A DNA stretch of 7,136 bases from Candidatus Aminicenantota bacterium (GTDB taxonomy: Bacteria > Acidobacteriota > Aminicenantia > Aminicenantales > Aminicenantaceae). Positions within the stretch are counted from its first letter, which is position 1; each line of letters begins with the position of its first letter. Location of the stretch: contig JAUXEH010000142.1 in assembly GCA_030620655.1 (NCBI GenBank), positions 1-7,136 of the forward strand. Direction: 5' to 3'. Made by a program: the position numbers and the translations under genes. Positions 1 to 6,679 of the stretch are shown here, in pieces. The notes below the pieces were generated by a model. That model ran no database searches and had not been told where the DNA came from. It saw nothing but the letters and a program-made list of their open reading frames with translations.

Positions 1-2
1 TG

Positions 3-506
3 GACAAGCCCCAACGAGACAGCCGGCCGGCACCTGAGAAAAAGGCTGTCATCCAGAAGTCCCAACCTAGTGCCAAACGCACTCCCGGCGACCAGGCAAC
101 TGCGACCGAAGGGACCGGAAGCGGCGGAGGCACCGGCGGCCGCGTGGGCCTGGGCATCGGCAGCGGGGAAGGAGGCTTCGGTTTCGGCGAGGGCTACGGA
201 GGAGGCACGCTCGGGAATTTCCCCTATATGTACTACGTGAACGAGATCCGCAGCCGCATCGCCAACAACTGGCAGACCTCCCTGATCAGGAGCGGGACCA
301 CGGGAAACGACTTTTCCGAGGTGCGGTTCCGGATCTTCCGCAACGGCCGGATCTCCGAACCCGTGATCCTCAGGTCCAGCGGCAGCCAGACCATGAACTC
401 CTCGGCTATCCGGGCCCTGCGGAATGCCTCGCCCTTTCCCCCCCTGCCGCGGGGCTACACGGACGAGTATCTGATCGTCCGCCTTCTTTTCGAGCACAAC
501 CGATGA
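3..506 (+). CDS. tolA: TonB/TolA-like energy transducer, C-terminal part (5' partial)
   Basis: The reading frame is open from the left edge, so the start and any N-terminal membrane anchor lie outside the window. Seen: a Pro/Lys/Gln-rich stretch (nt 3-110), a Gly-rich linker (about nt 115-212), then a compact C-terminal domain of about 95 residues. That domain has the TonB/TolA pattern: a helix with NEIRSRIANNW, strands with VRFRIFRNGRISEPVI, then SSG, AIRALRNASPFPPLP, and a final strand LIVRLLF. In this family the C-terminal domain contacts periplasmic or outer-membrane partners and passes proton-motive energy from an inner-membrane TolQR/ExbBD motor. The stop overlaps the tolB start (ATGA), which implies translational coupling and makes the TolA role more likely than a TonB dedicated to siderophore uptake. 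The Gly-rich linker differs from the long alpha-helical domain II of enterobacterial TolA. The family is confident; the symbol tolA rests on context. The GTG at 144 lies in mid-frame and is not the start. Confidence 0.82.
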   Translation, partial: DKPQRDSRPAPEKKAVIQKSQPSAKRTPGDQATATEGTGSGGGTGGRVGLGIGSGEGGFGFGEGYGGGTLGNFPYMYYVNEIRSRIANNWQTSLIRSGTTGNDFSEVRFRIFRNGRISEPVILRSSGSQTMNSSAIRALRNASPFPPLPRGYTDEYLIVRLLFEHNR

Positions 507-1810
507 AAAAAACCACTCTTGGCATCCTTCTGATCTTGGCGGTATACGGAAGCGGCCTGCTGCACGGCCAGGTGGAAGTCGCGCTGCGCATCCGCGAGGG
601 TGTGCCGGTCATCCCGGTAGCCATCCCCGCCTTTATCGCGGCGGATTCCTCGGAACAGGCCCAGGCGGCAGCCCGGACACTGCGGGACATCGTCAAGGCG
701 GACCTGGAGTACAGCCGTGTCTTCAAGCCCATCCAGGAGACCCACTACCGCTACCTGCGCCGCCCCCTGAACCCGGACCAGATCTTCTTCAAGGACTGGG
801 ATGAGCTGCAGGCCAACCTGCTCATCGTGGGACAGGTGAAGCGGGGTGAGCAGGAGGGGACGCTCCAGTTCGAGGGTAAGATCTACGACGTCAAGTCGGA
901 GCGTTTCATCGCAGGCAAAAGCTACACCGCGGAATCCGGGCTGGTGCGTCTGGTGGCCCACAAGTTCGCGGACGAGCTCATGATGGTCTACGGCGAACCG
1001 CCCGTCTTTACCACCAAGATCGTGTTCTGCTCCGACCGGGACGGCAACTGGGAGCTCTACATGATGGACTACGACGGGCACAACCAGACCCGGCTGACCT
1101 TCAATACCAAAGAAGACTACATGCCGGCCTGGTCGGCCGACGGGCGACGCATCGCCTATACCGCCTACGAGGGCACATCGGCCAAGCTCTACATCCTCCA
1201 CCCCTTCGAGGGCCGCCGCGACCTCGTCTTCGACCAGGGGACCAGCTTCAGCCCCAGTTTCTCTCCGGACGGCAAATGGCTGGCGTTCTGCTCTCAGGAG
1301 GATCCGTCCAACACGGATATCTATGTGGCGTCCAGCGACGGCCGGAACCCGCGTCGCATCACATTCAGCAAGGCGGCCGACACGGCACCCACCTGGTCCC
1401 CGACCAACCGTGAGATCGCGTTCACTTCCGACCGGTTGGGCACCCCGCAGATCTTCATCATGGACCGGGAGGGATCCAATGTCCGCCGGGTCAGCTTCGG
1501 CGGCAGGTATCACGACGGCCCCGCCTGGGCTCCCACCGGAGACCGCCTCGTGTATGTCGGCCGGGTGGAGGCCGTGTTCGACATGTACGTCCTGGACCTC
1601 AGGTCGAACGAGATCATGAAACTCACGGAAGGCTATGCCCGCAATGAACTCCCCTGCTGGTCACCGGACGGCCGCCATATCCTCTTCCAATCCAACCGCT
1701 TCGGCAGCACGAATCAGATCTTCTCCATCGACTATGACGGAAAAAACACCCGACAGCTCACCTCTAAAGGGCAGAACAAGCTTCCGGACTGGGCCCGGAA
1801 ATCACAGTAG
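503..1810 (+). CDS. tolB: Tol-Pal system beta-propeller protein TolB
   Basis: This periplasmic protein of the Tol-Pal system binds Pal and helps outer-membrane invagination at division and envelope integrity. The 435 residues match the usual family length (about 430). Residues 1-22 form a Sec signal peptide (MKK, hydrophobic core LGILLILAVYG, likely cleavage near LHG-QV). Residues about 23-160 are the TolB N-terminal domain. From about residue 170 there is a beta-propeller with recurring PD40/WD40-like motifs: WSADG, FSPDG, WSPTN, WAPTG and WSPDG, each followed by an (I/L)-A-(Y/F)-type strand, interleaved with D-x-D-G turns such as MDYDGHN. The ATG overlaps the upstream stop by four bases and has no strong Shine-Dalgarno, so translation is probably coupled to the upstream gene. 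The next gene, pal, encodes its known partner. No truncation or frameshift is seen. Confidence 0.96.
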   Translation: MKKTTLGILLILAVYGSGLLHGQVEVALRIREGVPVIPVAIPAFIAADSSEQAQAAARTLRDIVKADLEYSRVFKPIQETHYRYLRRPLNPDQIFFKDWDELQANLLIVGQVKRGEQEGTLQFEGKIYDVKSERFIAGKSYTAESGLVRLVAHKFADELMMVYGEPPVFTTKIVFCSDRDGNWELYMMDYDGHNQTRLTFNTKEDYMPAWSADGRRIAYTAYEGTSAKLYILHPFEGRRDLVFDQGTSFSPSFSPDGKWLAFCSQEDPSNTDIYVASSDGRNPRRITFSKAADTAPTWSPTNREIAFTSDRLGTPQIFIMDREGSNVRRVSFGGRYHDGPAWAPTGDRLVYVGRVEAVFDMYVLDLRSNEIMKLTEGYARNELPCWSPDGRHILFQSNRFGSTNQIFSIDYDGKNTRQLTSKGQNKLPDWARKSQ

Positions 1811-1847
1811 ATGAAATTTTACATTTATTATGAATAGTCCGGGATAT

Positions 1848-1878
1848 TTGACATAAATAATGTTACATTGTATATAAT
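1848..1878 (+). promoter_or_regulatory. Sigma70-like promoter upstream of pal
   Basis: The 121-base gap between tolB and pal is much more AT-rich than the genes. It holds a perfect -35 box TTGACA (1848-1853) and a perfect TATAAT (1873-1878) at 19 bases, or an overlapping TATATA (1871-1876) at the preferred 17 bases. Transcription would start near 1885, giving a leader of about 45 bases. A strong ribosome site AAGGAG (1921-1926) lies 5 bases before the pal ATG. A separate promoter fits Pal being needed in excess over TolA and TolB. It probably also serves cpoB, ssb and the cupin gene. Dyads overlapping the boxes are described in the findings. Confidence 0.7.
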
Positions 1879-1931
1879 GTTTTCAAACACATGAGAAGAG
1901 ACACAACTCAATCCCACCCAAAGGAGAAACC

Positions 1932-2480
1932 ATGAAAAAACTTCTCATCCTGTCCATCGCTTGTCTTTTGGTCTTTTCGTTCGTAACCTCCTGCAAGAAA
2001 AAGGTCGAGCAGGCCCCCCCGCCGCCGCCTCAGGTCCAAGAGCAGCCCCCGGTCGCAAAAGTGGAGCAGCCCCCGGCCAAGCCGCCCGTGCTCACCGAGG
2101 AAGAGATCTTCGAGCGGAAGACCCTGGAAGAACTCAATGCCGAGAAACCCATGGGAATGATTCATTTCGACTATGACAAGTTTTTCATCCGGGATGACGC
2201 CAAGTCCGCCCTGGAAGCCAATGCCGCCTATCTGAAAAATTGGAGGTCCGTGAACGTCTTGATCGAAGGCCACTGTGACGAAAGAGGAACCGAAGAATAC
2301 AACCTGGCCCTGGGCGAAAAACGCGCCAAGAGCACCTACGATTACCTGATATCCCTGGGGATCTCCGCCGACAGGCTCAAGATCATTTCCTACGGAAAGA
2401 GCCAGCCTTTCGACATGGGACACAACGAGATCTCCTGGCAGAAAAACCGGCGCGCGCAGTTCACAATCATCGAGAAATAG
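1932..2480 (+). CDS. pal: Peptidoglycan-associated outer-membrane lipoprotein Pal
   Basis: Pal anchors the outer membrane to peptidoglycan and is the TolB partner. The 182 residues begin with a lipoprotein signal: MKK, a hydrophobic core, and the lipobox VTSC with the lipidated Cys at residue 21. The next residues are KKK with no Asp at +2, consistent with Lol sorting to the outer membrane. Residues about 28-53 are a Pro/Gln/Val/Lys linker. Residues about 73-182 form an OmpA-like domain: IHFDYDKFFI, then EGHCDERGTEEYNLALGEKRA, where Asp116 and Arg131 match the usual diaminopimelate-binding pair, then LKIISYGKSQP and a final KNRRAQF strand. Length and order match Escherichia coli Pal (173 residues). 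Residue 115 is Cys where E. coli Pal has Ala. The start is supported by the AAGGAG site 5 bases upstream. Confidence 0.96.
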   Translation: MKKLLILSIACLLVFSFVTSCKKKVEQAPPPPPQVQEQPPVAKVEQPPAKPPVLTEEEIFERKTLEELNAEKPMGMIHFDYDKFFIRDDAKSALEANAAYLKNWRSVNVLIEGHCDERGTEEYNLALGEKRAKSTYDYLISLGISADRLKIISYGKSQPFDMGHNEISWQKNRRAQFTIIEK

Positions 2481-2490
2481 AACAGCCTTC

Positions 2491-3363
2491 ATGCTGAAGC
2501 GGTTCTTCTCCGGCTTGGTGGTTCTCTCCCTCTGCACAGGCCTGCCTCTGGGAGCCCAAAGGGAAAAGAAGGTCTACGAACTCATCTATCAGGATATCCA
2601 GGCCATCAAGCAGCAGCTCCTGGAACTGAATCAACGGGTGCAGCAGAACGGCGACGACATCCGGATCCTGGCGGAGGAACTGGGCGAGGTCCTGCGGCTT
2701 TCACGTGATTCCCGGACGGAATTTGCGCGCTTCCAAGCGGGACAGAAAGACCTTCCCGCCCAGTACCGGATCCTTTTACAGAGATATAACGGGATCAGGG
2801 CGGAACTGGCCCGCATCACCGAAATGCTGATCGAGATCCAGCGCGCCGCACCGCCGCCGTCGGAATCCGGGGATGAGCAGTCCGAGTCAGGGACGCCGGA
2901 GCAGAAGGCCGCCGCAGAAGCGGTGGGGACCGAGGAGATTGGAGAACCGCCTGAAAAACCCCGGACTACGCTTCCGCCCAACCTCTCCCCCCAGGAAGTC
3001 TACACCATGGCCCGGTCGGACTACCTTAAGGGTAACTTCCAGCTGGCCATCGAAGGCTTCAGCATGTATCAAGAACACTTCTCCGACAGCCCCCTGGTAG
3101 ACAATGCCCTGTACTGGATCGGGGAGTGCTACTTCAGCCAGGAAAAATACCAGGAAGCCATCGTTCGGTTCGACGATCTGATCCTGAGCTATCCGGAGGG
3201 CGACAAGATCGCGGCCGCGTATTTGAAGAAAGGCATCAGCCTTGCCCGGCTGGATAAGACGGACGAAGCCTTGGCCGTGCTCAAGTTGATGGTGAGCAAG
3301 TTCCCGCTGGAAGAGGAAGCCGAGATCGCCCGGCAACAAATCCAAGAACTGGAAAAACTATAA
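2491..3363 (+). CDS. cpoB: Tol-Pal associated periplasmic TPR protein CpoB (YbgF)
   Basis: In E. coli, CpoB coordinates outer-membrane constriction with PBP1B-driven peptidoglycan synthesis and interacts with TolA. This 290-residue protein has the same layout: a Sec signal peptide (about residues 1-22, ending LPLGA), a long predicted coiled coil (about 27-118, rich in Gln, Leu, Glu and Arg), an acidic Pro/Ser/Glu linker (about 119-160), and three C-terminal TPR units from about residue 165 (SPQEVYTMARSDYLKGNFQ, NALYWIGECYFSQEKYQEA, AAYLKKGISLARLDKTDEA). The coiled coil is longer than the short trimerisation segment of E. coli YbgF. The gene starts 10 bases after pal and has no good Shine-Dalgarno, suggesting coupling to pal. 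Its TAA shares one base with the ssb ATG. The Cys at residue 15 follows Leu and does not make a lipobox. Confidence 0.9.
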   Translation: MLKRFFSGLVVLSLCTGLPLGAQREKKVYELIYQDIQAIKQQLLELNQRVQQNGDDIRILAEELGEVLRLSRDSRTEFARFQAGQKDLPAQYRILLQRYNGIRAELARITEMLIEIQRAAPPPSESGDEQSESGTPEQKAAAEAVGTEEIGEPPEKPRTTLPPNLSPQEVYTMARSDYLKGNFQLAIEGFSMYQEHFSDSPLVDNALYWIGECYFSQEKYQEAIVRFDDLILSYPEGDKIAAAYLKKGISLARLDKTDEALAVLKLMVSKFPLEEEAEIARQQIQELEKL

Positions 3364-3827
3364 TGAGAGATGTCAACAGCTTTAATCGGGTCATCCTGAT
3401 AGGCCGCCTGGGCCAGAATCCGGAGCTCAGGTACATCCCCCAGACCGACAGGGCCGTGGCCAACTTTTCCCTCGCCACCAACGAACGGGCCTGGAGCCCC
3501 GAAGGGGGGGACAGCGAGATTAAGACCGAATGGCACAGGATCGTCTCCTGGGGAAAGCAGGCGGAATTCTGTGAAAAATACCTCACCAAAGGAAAGCAGA
3601 TCCTGGTGGAAGGACGCCTGCGTACGGAGAAGTGGCAGGACCGTGACGGGAATCAGCGCAGCACAACCAAGGTGCACGCGATGAGCATCACGCTGCTGGG
3701 CCGGCGTGACGAGTCGACGGAAAATACCCCCCCCAGAGGACCTTCCCCCGGCACCGGTGATTTTCCATCCGAATCGAATGCCATGCCGGACATGAAGCCC
3801 GGTGAAGACGATGACGTCCCCTTCTGA
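3363..3827 (+). CDS. ssb: Single-stranded DNA-binding protein
   Basis: SSB coats single-stranded DNA in replication, recombination and repair and recruits partners through its C-terminal tip. The 154 residues show the bacterial OB fold (about 5-112): FNRVILIGRLGQNPELRY, VANFSLATNE, EWHRIVSWGKQAEFCEKYL, KGKQILVEGRLRTEKWQDRDG and a final VHAMSITLLGRR. A Pro/Gly/Ser-rich disordered tail follows, ending in the acidic tip DDDVPF, the equivalent of E. coli DDDIPF. It is complete and slightly shorter than E. coli SSB (178). The ATG overlaps the cpoB stop by one base (TAATG), so it is translated with the Tol-Pal operon. This is an unusual neighbourhood, since ssb often sits with rpsF/rpsR or uvrA. 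Whether it is the only ssb in the genome cannot be seen here. Confidence 0.96.
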   Translation: MRDVNSFNRVILIGRLGQNPELRYIPQTDRAVANFSLATNERAWSPEGGDSEIKTEWHRIVSWGKQAEFCEKYLTKGKQILVEGRLRTEKWQDRDGNQRSTTKVHAMSITLLGRRDESTENTPPRGPSPGTGDFPSESNAMPDMKPGEDDDVPF

Positions 3828-4197
3828 TCCTCCCGAAGAAAAAGACATTCGCGCCCAGATTCAGGAGGACATCCGACCCTGGGGAAAATTTCGCTCCTAT
3901 CCCCATCGTTCCGCCGGCGGCCTGAAGATCATAACCGTAAATCCGGGAGGCTCCCTGTCCCTGCAGTACCATAACCGGCGCAGTGAGTTCTGGGTGGTGC
4001 TCGATCCCGGCCTGGAGGTAACGGTGGGTGAAAGAACCTGGGAACCCCTCCCCGACGAAGAGATCTTTATTCCGGCCAAGGCGCCTCACCGCTTGCGCTG
4101 CACAGGCGAAAAACCGGCCCGTATCATGGAGATTTGGCTGGGCGATTCCAGCGAGGAGGATATCGTCCGGCTCGAGGACGTATACGGCCGAACCTGA
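3811..4197 (+). CDS. Stand-alone cupin of the mannose-6-phosphate isomerase type II (ManC C-terminal) family
   Basis: The protein resembles the C-terminal isomerase cupin of bifunctional ManC/AlgA enzymes without the guanylyltransferase domain. Seen: RPWGKF (residues 22-27), LKIITVNPGGSLSLQYH (38-54), SEFWVVLDPG, VTVGERTW, EIFIPAKAPHRL (84-95), ARIMEIWLG, and the typical ending DIVRLEDVYGR. The probable metal ligands Gln52, His54, Glu59 and His93 are present. The second His of the usual HxH motif is Arg56, so isomerase activity is uncertain; it could be a sugar-phosphate binding or regulatory cupin. I chose ATG 3811, with GGTGA at 3801-3805 as ribosome site; GTG at 3802 is the alternative and adds three residues. 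Its start lies inside the ssb 3' end (17-base overlap), so it belongs to the same transcript. Its TGA directly abuts the convergent ptsI stop. The fold is confident, the reaction is not. Confidence 0.8.
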   Translation: MTSPSDPPEEKDIRAQIQEDIRPWGKFRSYPHRSAGGLKIITVNPGGSLSLQYHNRRSEFWVVLDPGLEVTVGERTWEPLPDEEIFIPAKAPHRLRCTGEKPARIMEIWLGDSSEEDIVRLEDVYGRT

Positions 4198-5970
4198 TCA
4201 GCCAGAGGGATACTCGCCCCCCATCAGCAGGGCGGTGGGATGCTTGACCAAAATCTTCTCCAGAATATGCTCCTCGATCTCCTGGGCCGTCTTCAAGGTC
4301 AGGGCCCGGTGGACGATCTTTCTGGCGGTTCCATACTCGATCGAACGCAGGACTCGTTTGATCCGGGGAATGAAGATGGGATTCATGCTGAAATTCTTCA
4401 AGCCCAGGCCCAGCAGCACGATGGCGCTGAGGGGGTCGGCTGCCATTTCACCGCACACCGTGACCTCCTTGTCCGCCTTCTTGGCTGAATCGATGATGAA
4501 CTTGAGCAGTCTCAGGACCGAAGGATGCAGTGGTTTGAACAGATAGGAGACCAGTTCGTTGGACCGGTCCACAGCCAGGTAGTACTGGATGAGGTCGTTG
4601 GTGCCGATGCTGATATAGTCCACCTCCCTGACGATCTTGTCCGTGATGGCCGCAGCGGCCGGCACCTCGATCATGACGCCGAGGGGGATGTCTTCATCGA
4701 ACGCGACCCTTTCCTGCCTGAGCTCTCCCTGCACCTCTCGGAGTATGGTCTTCACCTCGTACACCTCTTCCAATTCGGTGATCATGGGGATAAGGATGCT
4801 GACATTCTTCGAAACGCTGGCCCGCAGGATGGCCCTGAGCTGTGTCCTGAAGATCTCGCGGTCTCGCAAAGAAAAGCGGATGGCGCGCAGCCCCAGGGCC
4901 GGGTTGGGCTCTTTCTCGATATTCAATTGGGGCAGGGTCTTCTCACCCCCGATATCGATGGTGCGGATGTACACGGGCATGGGGGCCGTTTGTTGCGCGA
5001 GCTGAGAATAGATGCGGAAATGATCCTCCTCCTCCGGGAGCTCGGGACTCTGGAAATAGATGAACTCCGAACGGAAGAGACCGATCCCCTCAGCCCCCAT
5101 TAATTGGGCCACTTTGACCTCTTCAGGCAGCTCGATGTTGGCCATGGGTGTGAAGCGGATGCCGTCCAGGGTGCGGGCCTCCAGGGCCGCTGTCTTCTGC
5201 AGCTCCCGGCGGTAATCATCATATTTTTTCTTTTTGCCGATAAACTCCCGCCGGATCGCCAGAGGAGGATTGATGATCACCTCTCCGACGGCACCGTCCA
5301 CGATCAAGGTATCCCCGTCTTTGACACTCTGGGTGATGTCCCGCAGACCCATAACGGCGGGGATATCGAGCGACCGCGCCAGGATGGCGGTGTGCGAGGT
5401 GGTCCCGCCCACGTCCAGGGCCACAGCCAGCACGTTGCCGCGGCTTAAGCGGGATGCGGCCTCGGAGGGCAGCAGGTCATGCGCCACGAGTATGCGGTTT
5501 TTTCCGTCCTCCTTCTTGGGGGCCTCGGTCGGCTGCAGGTTGAGGTACAGCCTGGAGAGCACATCCGACACATCGTACTTGCGCTGTTTGAAATACTCAT
5601 CAGATATGGAATCAAAGATCTCCATGTAGCGGCCATGCACCTGGGTGATGGCCCATTCAGAACGGAACAGGTCCTCTTCAATCTTCTTTTTCAGGCTCTG
5701 GGTCAGAGACTTATCTTCCAGTATAAGCAGGTGCGATTCGAAGATGAAGGAGTGGTCCTCACCCAGTTTCTTCCCGATCTTTTCCTTGATCTGAACCAAC
5801 TGTGAGCGGGTTCGCCCTATCGCCGCCTCCAACCTCTCCAGTTCCTCCGCCACCTGATCGGCCTCGATGGTGTCCTTCCTTGCGGAAAAGACGATCTTTT
5901 CGGTAAGGCGCACCTCACCGATTGCGATCCCGGGTGAGACTCCGGTCCCTCTCAGCCGAAAATATTCCAT
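4198..5970 (-). CDS. ptsI: Phosphoenolpyruvate-protein phosphotransferase, PTS Enzyme I
   Basis: Cytoplasmic Enzyme I takes phosphate from phosphoenolpyruvate and passes it to HPr. The 590 residues are close to the usual 575. Seen in order: an N-terminal segment with GVSPGIAIGEV; a helical HPr-binding region (about 35-150); the swivelling His domain with DVGGTTSHTAILARSL, in which His193 is the phosphorylated residue; then the PEP-binding barrel with GIGLFRSEFIYF (Arg300), YIRTIDIGGEK, NPALGLRAIR, GVMIEVPAAA, SIGTNDLIQYYLAVDR and VCGEMAADP (Cys506, the catalytic acid position). All key residues are intact, so it should be active. There is no fused GAF domain, unlike EI-Ntr (PtsP). The gene begins 6 bases after ptsH, with AGAGG overlapping the ptsH stop. 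It ends exactly against the convergent cupin gene. Confidence 0.96.
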   Translation of the reverse strand: MEYFRLRGTGVSPGIAIGEVRLTEKIVFSARKDTIEADQVAEELERLEAAIGRTRSQLVQIKEKIGKKLGEDHSFIFESHLLILEDKSLTQSLKKKIEEDLFRSEWAITQVHGRYMEIFDSISDEYFKQRKYDVSDVLSRLYLNLQPTEAPKKEDGKNRILVAHDLLPSEAASRLSRGNVLAVALDVGGTTSHTAILARSLDIPAVMGLRDITQSVKDGDTLIVDGAVGEVIINPPLAIRREFIGKKKKYDDYRRELQKTAALEARTLDGIRFTPMANIELPEEVKVAQLMGAEGIGLFRSEFIYFQSPELPEEEDHFRIYSQLAQQTAPMPVYIRTIDIGGEKTLPQLNIEKEPNPALGLRAIRFSLRDREIFRTQLRAILRASVSKNVSILIPMITELEEVYEVKTILREVQGELRQERVAFDEDIPLGVMIEVPAAAAITDKIVREVDYISIGTNDLIQYYLAVDRSNELVSYLFKPLHPSVLRLLKFIIDSAKKADKEVTVCGEMAADPLSAIVLLGLGLKNFSMNPIFIPRIKRVLRSIEYGTARKIVHRALTLKTAQEIEEHILEKILVKHPTALLMGGEYPSG

Positions 5971-5976
5971 GGTCCT

Positions 5977-6246
5977 CTATTCTTCTTCCTGGAAGCGATC
6001 GTCGATCAAGCCGATCAGGGCTTCCGCGGCTTTGGCCTCATCCCGGCCTGAAACCCTGAGTTTTATCTCGGACCCCTGAGTAGCAGCCAGAGTCAGGATG
6101 CCTAGAATGCTCTTCCCGTCGATCTCGCTTCCGTCCTTTTCGATCTTCACCGAGGACTCGAAACGGTTTGCCAGGTTGACCAGTTTGACGGCCGCCCGGG
6201 CATGCAGCCCGAGTTTGTTCTTTATCATCACAGTTTTTTCTATCAT
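5977..6246 (-). CDS. ptsH: Phosphocarrier protein HPr
   Basis: HPr relays phosphate from Enzyme I to EIIA proteins. The 89 residues contain the active-site motif NKLGLHARAA with His15, and the regulatory region IDGKSILGILTLAA with Ser at position 46, the residue phosphorylated by HPr kinase in Firmicutes and several diderm phyla. The conserved Ser46 with a following hydrophobic patch suggests, but does not prove, that an hprK gene exists elsewhere in the genome; none is in the window. The C terminus is acidic (FQEEE). It lies 15 bases after the EIIA gene and 6 bases before ptsI, so the three genes form one transcription unit. The start has only a weak ribosome site, but its position is fixed by the family N terminus. 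Confidence 0.95.
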   Translation of the reverse strand: MIEKTVMIKNKLGLHARAAVKLVNLANRFESSVKIEKDGSEIDGKSILGILTLAATQGSEIKLRVSGRDEAKAAEALIGLIDDRFQEEE

Positions 6247-6261
6247 GTGTTCTCAGAGTAA

Positions 6262-6666
6262 TCAGTTATGAGTATTGAGAAGCGCGCTGGCGAGATGGAT
6301 GTTTTTCTGCCCTTGTTCGACTACTTTTCTTGCCACCTCTTTCAGGTCATAGCCGCGCTGGAGTGAGACAAATTTGATGAGCATTGGCAGGTTGACACCG
6401 GTTATGATATCCACCTGGCCTTCCTTTAAAAAAGTGAAACTCAGATTGGACGGGGTGCCTCCGAACATGTCGGTGAAGATCAGCACTCCGTTTTTCTGAT
6501 CGACCCTCCTCAGCGACTGGTTGATCTTTATTTTCGACCCCTCGACATCGTCGTACCAACCGATGGAAATGGCCTCGATGTTGACAGCTTCACCCAGGAT
6601 GATGTTCAAGGCGTTCAGGAGTTCCTCAGCCAACTTTCCATGGGAAACAATTATGCCACCGATCAT
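6262..6666 (-). CDS. PTS EIIA component, mannose/fructose/sorbose family
   Basis: This is a single-domain EIIA that accepts phosphate from HPr. With the start at 6666 the protein has 134 residues: MIGGIIVSHGKLAEELL at the N terminus, with active-site His9 (His10 in E. coli ManX), then VLIFTDMFGGTPSN and IITGVNLPMLIKF, the family signatures. I prefer this start to the in-frame ATG at 6687 because it puts His at the family position and GGAG (6677-6674 on the - strand) lies 7 bases upstream. The 6687 ATG would add seven residues and sits in a hairpin loop. No IIB, IIC or IID gene is adjacent, so this is probably a regulatory phosphoacceptor in a sugar-transport-independent PTS. It is the first gene of the unit EIIA-ptsH-ptsI. 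The phosphorylation target is unknown. Confidence 0.92.
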   Translation of the reverse strand: MIGGIIVSHGKLAEELLNALNIILGEAVNIEAISIGWYDDVEGSKIKINQSLRRVDQKNGVLIFTDMFGGTPSNLSFTFLKEGQVDIITGVNLPMLIKFVSLQRGYDLKEVARKVVEQGQKNIHLASALLNTHN

Positions 6667-6679
6667 CTCATCACTCCGA

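Noticed and set aside
144..506. Start of the first gene at GTG 144
   Set aside because: The frame is open back to the window edge and the GTG lies inside a Gly-rich linker; the real start is upstream of the window.
455..1513. Long open frame (352 codons) on the - strand opposite tolB
   Set aside because: It is a shadow of a confident TolB gene in GC-rich DNA; its translation shows no recognisable domain.
1908..2537. Open frame (209 codons) on the - strand opposite pal
   Set aside because: It is antisense to a confident Pal gene and its Gly/Leu-rich translation has no domain pattern.
2491..2556. CpoB as a lipoprotein (Cys15)
   Set aside because: The residue before the Cys is Leu, which does not fit a lipobox; the sequence reads as an ordinary Sec signal ending in LGA.
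4160..4210. Bidirectional terminator between the cupin gene and ptsI
   Set aside because: Only short 6-base palindromes (CTCGAG, GTATAC, CGGCCG, TGATCA) occur; no stem with a T-rich tail is present.
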